Below are positions 15,880 to 24,571 of a stretch of 64,000 nt of DNA, piece after piece. Under the pieces are notes generated by a model, which had not been told where the DNA came from, made no database searches, and worked only from the letters and a program-made list of their open reading frames with translations. The DNA comes from Candidatus Methylomirabilota bacterium (GTDB taxonomy: Bacteria; Methylomirabilota; Methylomirabilia; Methylomirabilales; Methylomirabilaceae). Numbering within the stretch: position 1 is the stretch's first letter; every line of letters starts with the position of its first letter. Both the position numbers and the translations under genes were made by a program. The DNA lies in NCBI GenBank assembly GCA_003104975.1, contig PQAM01000008.1:434001-498000 (forward strand), in the 5' to 3' direction.

Positions 15880-17292
15880 GTGTGCAGTGTGGCGAGAGCG
15901 GGTCTGGCAGTGGCCCCCCCAAAGGTCTCCGTAGGCATCCCTACCTACAATGGCGAGCGGTTTATTGCCGAGTCGATCCGAAGCGTCTTGGATCAGACCA
16001 TCCAGGACCTCGAACTGATCGTGGTCGACGATCGGTCTACCGATACGACCGTCGAGATCGTTCGCTCCCTGTGCGATCCTCGCATTGTCCTCTACGAGAA
16101 TGAGGTGCGCCTGGGCATTCCAGGGAACTGGAATCGCACCGTCTCCCTGGCCCGCGGTGAGTACCTGTGTCTCTTCCACCAAGACGACCGGATGCAGCCG
16201 GACAACCTGGCGCGGAAACTCGACGTTCTTCGGGCTGATCCCACCATCGGGATCGTGCATTCGGCAGTGGAGATCCTCATTGAGCCGTCGGCGCCGTATC
16301 CGCCATCCCGGTGGGTGGAGGCGTCCGAGGTCGATTTCACGATTGATGGCGGCGCGTACCTTCGACGTCTGCTGTTTGAGGGAAACCTCATCTGTGCGCC
16401 GAGTGTCCTTGTGAGACGGGAGGAGCTCGTCAAGGCCGGTGGATTTGACCCGGATCTCGGGTTTGCGTGTGACTATGCCCTGTGGATGAAGCTCTGTTTC
16501 AACCGACGAGTCGCCTTCCTCAGCCAACCCTTGGTCCAGTACCGGTGGCATGCAGACAATGAGACGCACCGCTACCGGTTCGACAGGGGCGTCCGGGAGA
16601 TAGCCCTCGCCGGCCGGAAGGTGTTGGCAGAGTACCGCCAACACCCGGGCAGAGCACAGGAGGCAGAGTGGTTGCATGCCTCGGTAGAGGCCTTGGCGAA
16701 GGTGCACAGGTGGGCAGCGGAGCTTGAGACATCCAAGGCGTGGCTGGAGGAGCAGGTACGGAACTGGCAGCAGGAGGCCGAGCAGCGCGAGAGGGCGCTT
16801 ACAGAACTTCGGACATGGACGGTCCAGCTTGAGACATCCAAGGCGTGGCTGGAGGAGCAGGTACGGAACTGGCAGCAGGAGGCGGAGCAGCGCGAGAGGA
16901 CGCTTACAGAACTTCGGACATGGACGGCCCAGCTTGAGGCCGCCAAGGCGTGGCTGGAGGAGCAAGTGCGGAACTGGCAGCAGGAGGCGGAGCAGCGCGA
17001 GGCGCTGGTTGCGGACCTCCGGGCGAAGGGAGCGGAGCGTGAGGCCGCCACGGTACGGCTGGAGGAGCAGGTACGGAACTGGCAGCGGGAGGCGGAGCAG
17101 CGCGAGGCGCTGGTCCTGGAGCATCGTCGAGCCCTTGAGTCCCTACACACCCGCATTGCTGTGCTGGAGCACGAGCGGGCGAAGGTGGGTCGGACGTTGG
17201 ATGACCTGGAAGAGCAGGCCTGGACGCGGATCGGCCGGCGTCTGCGCCTGCTGAGCGGCCGGCAGGCGATGGAGACCAACACACACGAATGA
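15880..17292 (+). CDS. GT2-family glycosyltransferase with four 35-residue coiled-coil repeats
   Basis: 470 residues from GTG; GTGs a few codons later are alternative starts. Residues 15-260 are a GT-A enzyme (PKVSVGIPTYNGERFIAES, VVDDRSTDTTVE, donor loop HQDDRMQPDN). Residues 282-421 are four tandem 35-residue repeats with the core AWLEEQVRNWQQEAEQRE: exactly five heptads each, a long continuous coiled coil. The C-terminus (WTRIGRRLRLLSG) matches tails of other coil-bearing transferases. The coil could act as a ruler or scaffold, as in WbdD (inference). Confidence 0.87.
   Translation: MCSVARAGLAVAPPKVSVGIPTYNGERFIAESIRSVLDQTIQDLELIVVDDRSTDTTVEIVRSLCDPRIVLYENEVRLGIPGNWNRTVSLARGEYLCLFHQDDRMQPDNLARKLDVLRADPTIGIVHSAVEILIEPSAPYPPSRWVEASEVDFTIDGGAYLRRLLFEGNLICAPSVLVRREELVKAGGFDPDLGFACDYALWMKLCFNRRVAFLSQPLVQYRWHADNETHRYRFDRGVREIALAGRKVLAEYRQHPGRAQEAEWLHASVEALAKVHRWAAELETSKAWLEEQVRNWQQEAEQRERALTELRTWTVQLETSKAWLEEQVRNWQQEAEQRERTLTELRTWTAQLEAAKAWLEEQVRNWQQEAEQREALVADLRAKGAEREAATVRLEEQVRNWQREAEQREALVLEHRRALESLHTRIAVLEHERAKVGRTLDDLEEQAWTRIGRRLRLLSGRQAMETNTHE
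16723..17142 (+). repeat. Four tandem 105-bp coding repeats
   Basis: Units start at 16723, 16828, 16933 and 17038. The first two are almost identical; the third and fourth diverge in their second halves. Each encodes 35 residues (five heptads). Copy number could vary by slippage, changing coil length by fixed steps. Confidence 0.88.
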
Positions 17293-19625
17293 AACCAATA
17301 CGCATTGATCGGGCGTTTGTTGAGCTGGACCAGGATTCCGGTGCGTGCAATCCTGCGGTGACGATCATGACGCCGTTTTTCAATATGGTGGAGTTTATCG
17401 GTGAAACGGCCGAGAGCGTCTTTCGTCAGACCTTCCGCGAGTTCGAGTGGTTGATCATCAATGACGGATCGACCGACCCAAGGGCTGTCGGCGTGCTGAA
17501 CGAGCTCGCGCAGCAAGATCCTCGGGTGCGTGTCATTCATCGTGCCAACGCAGGTCTTGCTGCCAGCCGGAATTATGGCTTCCAAGAGGCTCGTTCCGAA
17601 TACGTGGCCCAGCTTGATGCCGACGATCTGCTCGCTCCAACGTTCCTGGAAAAGTGCCTCTGGTTTCTGGAGACGCATCCGCACTGCGCATGGGCCCATA
17701 GTGCGGTCATCGGCTTTGGGGAGCAGAATTACTTGTGGCTGCGGGAGTTTAAGCGCGAGCAGATGTTGAGAGAGAATTTTCTGGTGCCCACGAGTGTTAT
17801 TCGGCGGAGCGCCCATTTTGTGTGCGGACAGTATGATGAGTCGATACGGCGCGGCTATGAGGATTGGGATTACTGGCTAAGCATGATCGAACATGGTTTC
17901 ACCAGTAAAGTCATCCCAGAGTATTTGTGCTGGTACCGCCGCCGACCCAATTCAATGCTTGCGCAGATTGAGACGGATGAGGGCTATAACCGATGGTTTG
18001 CCGAGTACAGGCGCGTCAAACATGCGCGACTCTATAAGGATGGCCTGCCTTCGACGCCGGAACCTCCCTGGCCGCCCCCCTATCCGTTTATTAACGACCA
18101 TCTGCCGTTTGTGAACCAGTACTCGTCGGACCACCGCCCAGGCGTGCTGTTCATCTGGCCATGGCTCAACATGGGTGGGGCGGATAAATTCAATCTCGAT
18201 GTGCTGCGCGGCCTCGATCGTGCTCGCTTTCGCCCGTACGTGGTGACGACGCTGAAAAGTGAAAACCCGTGGGGGGATCGATTTGCTGAGTTGACGCCGG
18301 AGATCTTCCATCTGCCGAACTTCCTGCCCGTTGAAGACTGGCTCAGATTCCTGGTCTATTTCATCAGGAGCCGGGACATCTCGGCGGTCTTTATCTCCAA
18401 CAGCGAATACGGGTATCTGTGTTCGCCCGTCTTGAAGAAGATTTTTCCCAAACTGAAGGTCCTTGATTTTGTGCATATCGAGGAGATGCACTGGAAGGGT
18501 GGAGGATATGCGCATTGCTCCATGATGTCAAGCCCCGCACTGGAACGGAGCCTTGTCAGCTCGCAACATCTGCTGAAGATGTATACGTCGGAATTCTCTC
18601 GCTCTCCGGAAAAGGTGCACTGTGTCTATACCAACATCGACGCGGAGGGCGAGTTCAGCCCGGATCGCTTCACGCCAGGCCTCCTTCGTCGGGAGGTACG
18701 CTGTCCCGTGACGACCCCCGTTCTGCTCTACATGGCGCGCATCTGTGAGCAGAAGCGGCCCGAGGTCCTGATGGAGATCGTGTCACGGCTTGATAAGCGC
18801 ACGACAACCCCCTTCCAGGTATGGATTGTCGGCGACGGTCCGGATCTCCCCGAGGTCAAGAAGCTGTCCTACGATCTTGGTCTGTCGGAGCGGTGCGTCT
18901 TCTGGGGAGCTCGGAGGGATACGGGCCAGTTTTACCGCGAGGCCGATATCTTACTGTTGCCGTCTCAGTGGGAGGGGATCGCCCTGACGCTCTATGAGGC
19001 CATGGCCATGGGGCTCCCGGTTGTCGCGTCCGATGTCGGCGGCCAACGAGAGTTGGTGACGTCCGAGGTCGGCGTCCTCATCCCGCTAGGGGGTCCGGGT
19101 GAGATCGACCGGTTCGTGGAAACCCTCCTGTCCTTGCTGGAGCATCCAGGAGTACGGCAGGCGATGGGAGCCGCCGCGCGCGAACGAGTGCGGCAGCAGT
19201 TTCCCCTGTCCAAGATGGTCGAGGCTGTGTCGCAACACCTGGCCGACGTGTTACAGGGTAACCATGGGACGGGTGAGGATTTCGAGTATTGGTCTTTGGC
19301 GCTGGATCGCTACTGCCACTGGTTGGAAACGCAGCGGCTGGAACCCGTTACACACCGTATCTGGCAGGAGAAATTGAGCCAGCAGAAGCGGGCGGAGGAG
19401 CTGGAAGAGCATGTCGCCCGACTCACCGGGATCCTGTCCCAACCCAATACCATCAGTCCGGAGTTACGAGAGCGGGTTGTCGTGAGTCTTGCGGTCGAGC
19501 AACTCGTCGCAAAAATGTATCGGTCTCCGGTCTGGAAGGCCATCAGCCGGCGCCGACGCGTCAAGCGCCTGTTCTTGAAACTGGTCGGGCTCAGGGGGCC
19601 GGACGAGAGAATCCCTTCGCCGTAA
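17289..19625 (+). CDS. Bifunctional GT2-GT4 glycosyltransferase
   Basis: 778 residues. Residues 15-270 are GT-A (TIMTPFFNMVEFIGETAESV, INDGSTD near 59, DADDLLAPTFLEKCL near 108). Residues 280-660 are GT-B (GVLFIWPWLNMGGADKFNLD, LLYMARICEQKRPEVL, and EGIALTLYEAMAMGLPVVASD with the EX7E site near 560). A short coil and basic tail end the protein (KAISRRRRVKRLFLKLVG). The gene overlaps its predecessor by 4 nt. Two active sites in one chain suggest it adds two residues of the repeating unit in order. Confidence 0.88.
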   Translation: MKPIRIDRAFVELDQDSGACNPAVTIMTPFFNMVEFIGETAESVFRQTFREFEWLIINDGSTDPRAVGVLNELAQQDPRVRVIHRANAGLAASRNYGFQEARSEYVAQLDADDLLAPTFLEKCLWFLETHPHCAWAHSAVIGFGEQNYLWLREFKREQMLRENFLVPTSVIRRSAHFVCGQYDESIRRGYEDWDYWLSMIEHGFTSKVIPEYLCWYRRRPNSMLAQIETDEGYNRWFAEYRRVKHARLYKDGLPSTPEPPWPPPYPFINDHLPFVNQYSSDHRPGVLFIWPWLNMGGADKFNLDVLRGLDRARFRPYVVTTLKSENPWGDRFAELTPEIFHLPNFLPVEDWLRFLVYFIRSRDISAVFISNSEYGYLCSPVLKKIFPKLKVLDFVHIEEMHWKGGGYAHCSMMSSPALERSLVSSQHLLKMYTSEFSRSPEKVHCVYTNIDAEGEFSPDRFTPGLLRREVRCPVTTPVLLYMARICEQKRPEVLMEIVSRLDKRTTTPFQVWIVGDGPDLPEVKKLSYDLGLSERCVFWGARRDTGQFYREADILLLPSQWEGIALTLYEAMAMGLPVVASDVGGQRELVTSEVGVLIPLGGPGEIDRFVETLLSLLEHPGVRQAMGAAARERVRQQFPLSKMVEAVSQHLADVLQGNHGTGEDFEYWSLALDRYCHWLETQRLEPVTHRIWQEKLSQQKRAEELEEHVARLTGILSQPNTISPELRERVVVSLAVEQLVAKMYRSPVWKAISRRRRVKRLFLKLVGLRGPDERIPSP

Positions 19626-19649
19626 GAAAGCCGTAGAAGGCCATCGAAG

Positions 19650-21437
19650 ATGACGACCCAGAGAAGGAAAAAAGTACTTGTTTTTCGCTCGGCGGATGTC
19701 CATCAAACGAACAGAGCGCTTGCGCATCTGCGCGGGCAATTTCCCGGCGCAGAGGTGACATTACTGCTGCAGCGAGAGCAGGTGGAATCCTTCTCAGGCA
19801 ATCCTCACATCAACAAGTTCTGTGTCTACGATAGCCGTGCCGCCGGATCATGGAAAGAGGGCATGCTGCTTATCAGGAAGCTACGAAAAGCGCGCGTCGA
19901 CCTCGTTGTGATTCCGTGTCGGAATTCACGCGAGGTTGTTCATCTTTCTGATGCCATTGTCCTCTCGCTCATAATCCCAGCCGAAAGGAGGATCATTCTC
20001 GACGGCAGACTTCAAGAAGTCGGTCTGTCCTTCAGCCGCCGGATGAGAGCCCTTGCCGACATGCTGGCCTGTCTGATGGTCTCCGGTATCGCCACGGTGA
20101 TGACCTGTCTTATGCTGTCGATGTGGCGTCGGCCCGCGCCCGGCGATCGAGTCTCGAAACAATCCGGGAAGCCCGTTCGGGTGGGGATCCTCATTCCCGT
20201 ACTGCCTGATATCTCGCACACGTTTGTCTATCGTGAGATCCTCGCGATGATTGAGCAGGGCGCCGACTGCGATGTCATTGCCTTGGAGGAAGGCGATTAC
20301 GGGGTGCTCCATCCGGAGGCGCAGGAGCTATTGAAGAGGGCTATTATGGTGCCCAGATTGTCTCGAACGGCCGCTGTGCTTCGCTATCTCTTTTTCCTCG
20401 TCCGCTCTCCGCGCAGGATGGCGGAGCTCATCCACCTGTATCGGCCCCACTCCCATGGGGACAAGCTGTTGTTCCTTCGTTTCGAACAGTTTCATAATGT
20501 CTTTCACCCGGTGCAATCATTCGGTCTCATCGGGCTGCTGAAAAGGCGCGGTATCACCTGTATCCATGCCTACGGGTCCACCTACCCCGCGACAAGGGCG
20601 ATGGTTGCCGCCTCGCTCCTCCATCTGCCCTTCAGTATCAGCACGTTCGTGGACTTTGAACACGAGTCCGACTTCAGGATGCTTTATGAGAAGATTGAGG
20701 GGGCCGCCTTCGTTGTGGCAACGACCGGCTACTGCGCGTCGCGGCTTATCTCAATGACATCCGGGGCATTTCGTGACAGGATCCGAAGGATTGTCTTGGG
20801 GATCGATCCCGAATACGGACGAGATCGTGTGCAGCGCGTTGATCAGGCGAGTCCGCTCATCATGGCCGTTGGACGGTTGGTAGAAAAGAAGGGCTTTGAC
20901 TATCTGCTCAGATCCCTCGTTCTCCTTAAGGAACGCGGTCTATTTCCACACTGTATGCTCATCGGCGATGGGCCGGAAAGAGGCAAACTCCAGGCGCTGG
21001 CGGAGGAGTATGATCTGTGGGACTGCGTGACGTTTGCCGGAGCGCTGACGAATGATAAGGTATTGGAATACTTCGGACCGGAGCATATCCTGGTTGCCCC
21101 ATCTGTGTATGCGGGTGATGGCGAGCGGGATGGGATCCCGACGGTCCTGGTTGAGGCGCTGATCTGTGAGACGGCCGTTGTGTCGACCAGGATCTCGGGG
21201 ATCCCGGAACTCATTGAAGATCAGAGGAATGGCCTGTTGGTACCGGCGCGGGATGGAGAGGCCATCGCTGACGCCATTCAAAAGCTCCTGGAGAATCCAG
21301 GACTACGAAAAGAGTACGGTCTGAGAGGGAGAAAAAAGGTCAGGGCGGGGTTCAATGTGTACAAGAGCAGTGGACAGCTCTGGTCATTGATCGAGCAGCG
21401 GTGCGCAGGCTCCAATTGCAACACCAATCCGTCATGA
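19650..21437 (+). CDS. GT4-family glycosyltransferase with extra N-terminal domain and hydrophobic segment
   Basis: 595 residues. The C-terminal part (about 175-580) is GT-B: VRVGILIPVLPDISHTFVYRE, VGRLVEKKGFDYLLRSL and DGIPTVLVEALICETAVVSTRISG with the EX7E site. Residues 1-120 form a separate alpha/beta unit (KKVLVFRSADVHQTNRALAH) that resembles the N-terminal half of GT9-like proteins, then a hydrophobic stretch (LADMLACLMVSGIATVMTCL, about 130-155) may anchor it in the membrane. I do not know this combination as a named family. Confidence 0.78.
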   Translation: MTTQRRKKVLVFRSADVHQTNRALAHLRGQFPGAEVTLLLQREQVESFSGNPHINKFCVYDSRAAGSWKEGMLLIRKLRKARVDLVVIPCRNSREVVHLSDAIVLSLIIPAERRIILDGRLQEVGLSFSRRMRALADMLACLMVSGIATVMTCLMLSMWRRPAPGDRVSKQSGKPVRVGILIPVLPDISHTFVYREILAMIEQGADCDVIALEEGDYGVLHPEAQELLKRAIMVPRLSRTAAVLRYLFFLVRSPRRMAELIHLYRPHSHGDKLLFLRFEQFHNVFHPVQSFGLIGLLKRRGITCIHAYGSTYPATRAMVAASLLHLPFSISTFVDFEHESDFRMLYEKIEGAAFVVATTGYCASRLISMTSGAFRDRIRRIVLGIDPEYGRDRVQRVDQASPLIMAVGRLVEKKGFDYLLRSLVLLKERGLFPHCMLIGDGPERGKLQALAEEYDLWDCVTFAGALTNDKVLEYFGPEHILVAPSVYAGDGERDGIPTVLVEALICETAVVSTRISGIPELIEDQRNGLLVPARDGEAIADAIQKLLENPGLRKEYGLRGRKKVRAGFNVYKSSGQLWSLIEQRCAGSNCNTNPS

Positions 21438-23170
21438 TGGCGGAGCGCGCAGCGTCCCGATCGCTCGGGGGATATGGCGGGGCTGTGGCGGCTTGCCTTG
21501 CGGTCGTTGCCGTTGCCAATCTGTTTACAGTCTACTATGTGACCCAGGAACGCACGATCTACTTCTGGGACTGGTCCCATTATTGGCTTCGGTATCGCGA
21601 CCTTACCGCATCGCTCGCGCAGCATCCCACCGCTACCCTTGGCTCTCTGCTCAGCTCCGTTCGGCGAGACGACTACAATCTGCTGCCGGTACTGCCGCTG
21701 GTTCCGGTGGGATGGTTGTTCGGAACCGGGCGCCTGCCGTACATATTGGCCATTACCAATATCTATCTGCTGCCGGCTATACTCGTCATGGGTCTGCTGC
21801 TACAGTGGCTGTTTCGCCCAGGCATCCCCCGGCGATCCTTTGCGCCTTTCGTGTTGACCGTCGCAAGTCTCCCCCTACTCCATATGCTATGGGTGGCCGC
21901 ACTGCGGGGGTTCCCCGATGTGGTGGGAGTCGTACCCATAGGAGGCATCTTGCTGCTCCATTTCGCCAGGCCGCTCAGCGAACAGCGTGCGGGTAGGCTG
22001 GTAGCGACCGGATTACTCCTTTGCCTTCTGGTTCTACTCAGGCGCTGGTACGCGTATTGGGTCGTGGCGTTCTTTCCGGCGCTCGCCGTCGCCCACGGCC
22101 TTGACATCTATCGGCGGTACGGCAGCGACTGGCGCCCTTATCTGACTGCCGGCCGCAATGCGGTTATTATCGGACTGACGTTTGCCTCGGCCCTGTTGGG
22201 ACTCGCTACGCCGTTTGCATTGAGGGCCATACAAACGGACTATTCCGACATCTATTCGGCCTACCGGTTCAACCATTCCCTGATGGATGATGTGAGCCAT
22301 CTGGCTCGTTGGTTCGGTTGGGTTGAAATTGTTGCCGGTTCGGTCGGACTTGCCTGGCTGGCCGTTCGTAAAGAAACGCGGGTGTTGGGCAGCTTCCTGC
22401 TCGTACAGCTCTGCACGATCTTTGCGCTGTTCACGCGGACCCAAGACTTCAGCCTGCAACACATCTACCTGTTGATTCCGGGTCTCGCCGTAGGCATTGC
22501 GGCAGTGGTCATCGGTCTGTGGGGGCGGATGATGAATGGCGTGTGGCGGGTCGCTTCCGTCGGGCTGATGCTCACCGTACTGTTACTCGGCTCCGTCACT
22601 GCCTTTACTCCGGGGGCTGTCGCTATCGCGGACCGTCTTCGCGTTCTCCTGCCATCAGACCGTTTCTACCCACTGGTCAGGCATGACATTGATATGCTGG
22701 AAAACCTGCTGGCGAGCGTGGAGACGTTGGAGCTGGCGCAACCCGGCGACATCTATGTGTTGGCCAGCTCCAATATTCTGAATTCCAATATCTTATACAA
22801 CGCCTGCAAGTTTGGTCCGCGCCCCCGATCCTTCTGCGATCGCATCCTCAGTGCAAGCGATGTCGATAAGCGCGACGGGTTTCCTCGTCAGTTCCTGCAG
22901 GCCACGTACCTGGTTACTGCCAGTCCCGCGCAATACCATTTGCGTCCCGATGATCAGCGTGTGATCGGTGTCCTGCTGCGGGAAGTCGTCGGGGGACACG
23001 GCATCGGCGCATCCTTCCAGCGCCTGCCGGGTGAGTTTACGCTCGACAACCGAGTGACTGTTCGAGTCTACTTGAAAGAGTCCCCGTTTAAACGATCCGA
23101 TCTTGACGCACTCGAAAAGGAGTTCAATGGCTATTATCCCGGAAGAGGGCACCTCTTCTCGGTACCGTAG
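21434..23170 (+). CDS. Polytopic membrane protein, possible GT-C-type transferase (copy 1)
   Basis: 578 residues; ATG overlaps the preceding stop (ATGA). About ten hydrophobic segments occupy residues 10-410, followed by a soluble C-terminal domain with VLASSNILNSNILYNACK. After the first helix comes an acidic, aromatic loop (YFWDWSHYWLRYRDL), the place where GT-C enzymes keep their catalytic acid. A close paralogue is at 24572. Possibly adds a sugar from a polyprenyl-phosphate donor in the periplasm; the polyprenyl-phosphate GT2 at 26315 would supply it (inference). Confidence 0.65.
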   Translation: MMAERAASRSLGGYGGAVAACLAVVAVANLFTVYYVTQERTIYFWDWSHYWLRYRDLTASLAQHPTATLGSLLSSVRRDDYNLLPVLPLVPVGWLFGTGRLPYILAITNIYLLPAILVMGLLLQWLFRPGIPRRSFAPFVLTVASLPLLHMLWVAALRGFPDVVGVVPIGGILLLHFARPLSEQRAGRLVATGLLLCLLVLLRRWYAYWVVAFFPALAVAHGLDIYRRYGSDWRPYLTAGRNAVIIGLTFASALLGLATPFALRAIQTDYSDIYSAYRFNHSLMDDVSHLARWFGWVEIVAGSVGLAWLAVRKETRVLGSFLLVQLCTIFALFTRTQDFSLQHIYLLIPGLAVGIAAVVIGLWGRMMNGVWRVASVGLMLTVLLLGSVTAFTPGAVAIADRLRVLLPSDRFYPLVRHDIDMLENLLASVETLELAQPGDIYVLASSNILNSNILYNACKFGPRPRSFCDRILSASDVDKRDGFPRQFLQATYLVTASPAQYHLRPDDQRVIGVLLREVVGGHGIGASFQRLPGEFTLDNRVTVRVYLKESPFKRSDLDALEKEFNGYYPGRGHLFSVP

Positions 23171-23182
23171 TACTTAATTTCG

Positions 23183-23270
23183 AAAGTTAGCGCACATAAG
23201 CCGTCATACCCGCGAAAGCGGGTATCCAGTAACATCAGTGGATTCCCGCTTAAAGACTGCGGGAATACCG
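23183..23270. repeat. Dispersed repeat with ACCCGCGAAAGCGGGT hairpin
   Basis: Contains GTCATACCCGCGAAAGCGGG and, 25 bases on, GATTCCCGCTTAAAGACTGC. A reverse-oriented copy at 51824-51920 shares both parts and the flanking GTTAGCG. Noncoding. Confidence 0.65.
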
Positions 23271-23414
23271 CATGCATCGCTGGTGCGCCCATGGACATGA
23301 AAGTCGACGCATTACGGCCCCCTCACCTCAATCCTCTCCCCCAAATGGAGGGAGAGGAGGTCTTTTTTCGTGCCGCTCGCCTCCTTGGAGGAGAGGGCGG
23401 GGGTGAGGAGGGAC
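23271..23414. repeat. Dispersed palindromic repeat, CCCCCTCACC type
   Basis: Starts with a CATGC...GGTGCGCCCATGGA segment, then CCCCCTCACCT, a CCTCTCCCCCAAATGGAGGG palindrome and GGGGGTGAGG. A related copy is translated inside tlyA at 62650-62798. It fills the gap before the second methyltransferase. Confidence 0.65.
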
Positions 23415-23458
23415 TTTCTGGGCAATGACGTACGGGTATTATTACAAGCAAGTAGTAG

Positions 23459-24559
23459 ATGAGCAAACTGAAGTTGGAGACTGCAAAAATGTATTTTTTT
23501 AAAAAGACGGGGAAAAGAAGAATTGACGGCGCCATTACATTCTGTGAGGCCCAACGCGACCCAAGCTCGCCGACGCCGTTCCTCGAAATCAGGGGTTTTG
23601 TAGATTCCGACACGGATATCAAACACCTCATCTGTTCCATCAATGGGTCGGCAGCGAGGACCTTTCAGACGCCGTATGACCGACAACGGATCACCGGAGA
23701 AGCGACGAGACAGCCGGGCAGGGGGTTCTTGACCTTCGTCAGGATTCCGCCGGCTCTCGGGGATGAGATCAGCATCTCCATAGAGGCAGAAGACGACGCG
23801 GGTCATACAGTACCGATCGCCCGGCTCGACACCTCATCAGCGCATTGTAGAGTCATAGAGGAGGAGGGTTTCTCATCTGAATTGACATTTTGGAAAGAGG
23901 CGATCACCGCAAGGAAACATCTCGAACCTGCGCTTTCCGTGGCCAGATCGAAGGAGCAGTATCAATACTATTATCCTGAATTTTTGCTCAACTTCGTCCA
24001 CCGCGAAAGCCCGGTGCTGTTTCCAGGAGAAGCTCTGTTGGCGCTCGACGTCGGCTCCGGCCCCTTTTCCCAGCTTATTGGGGGTCAGGTTCAAGGGTTA
24101 TTTCAGATTACAGCAATCGACCCCCTCGCACGTGAGTATGTTGCCTTGATGGAGACAGACGGACTCTTCAGGGAATTTCCCGTCAAGCCTATCTACGGCA
24201 CCGGAGAGACGCTCATGAACCTTTTCGGGGAGGAATCTTTTCATATCGCCTACATAGGCAATGCCCTGGATCACACACAAGATCCGTCCCTGACGATAGA
24301 CAATATCTACAGGGTTCTTAAGAAAAATGGGATCTTCATGGTGATTTTCTATGAGAATGAAGGCACCACAGAGTGGTGGCGTGGTCTACACCAGTACGAC
24401 TTATCGCTGGATGGATCGTATATCCGATGTACCAATAAGTTTGGAGACTCCTGCCTGATCACGGATCCGCACATCTGGACACACATCTATTCGAAAGACT
24501 TGGACTATGAGAGCAATGCAGGAAGGCGGTTATTGGGAGTTGCCTTCAGAAAAGACTGA
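23459..24559 (+). CDS. SAM-dependent methyltransferase with beta-rich N-terminal region
   Basis: 366 residues. Residues about 20-125 look beta-rich, with LTFVRIPPALGDEISISIEA recalling carbohydrate-binding sandwiches. From about 190 comes a class I methyltransferase: LLALDVGSGPFSQLIGG (motif I), ITAIDPLAREYV (acidic end of strand 2) and HIAYIGNALDHTQDP. Visibly AT-richer than its neighbours, and it sits between two paralogous membrane proteins. An ATG ten codons in is an alternative start. It may methylate the glycan made by this locus; partner and position are unknown. Confidence 0.78.
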   Translation: MSKLKLETAKMYFFKKTGKRRIDGAITFCEAQRDPSSPTPFLEIRGFVDSDTDIKHLICSINGSAARTFQTPYDRQRITGEATRQPGRGFLTFVRIPPALGDEISISIEAEDDAGHTVPIARLDTSSAHCRVIEEEGFSSELTFWKEAITARKHLEPALSVARSKEQYQYYYPEFLLNFVHRESPVLFPGEALLALDVGSGPFSQLIGGQVQGLFQITAIDPLAREYVALMETDGLFREFPVKPIYGTGETLMNLFGEESFHIAYIGNALDHTQDPSLTIDNIYRVLKKNGIFMVIFYENEGTTEWWRGLHQYDLSLDGSYIRCTNKFGDSCLITDPHIWTHIYSKDLDYESNAGRRLLGVAFRKD

Positions 24560-24571
24560 GACAACCCTCTC

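Noticed and set aside
15721-17816. Long minus-strand open frames (over 400 codons) opposite the GT2 genes
   Set aside because: They are antisense shadows of repetitive, GC-rich coding sequence, with Leu/Pro/Ser-rich low-complexity translation and no ribosome site.
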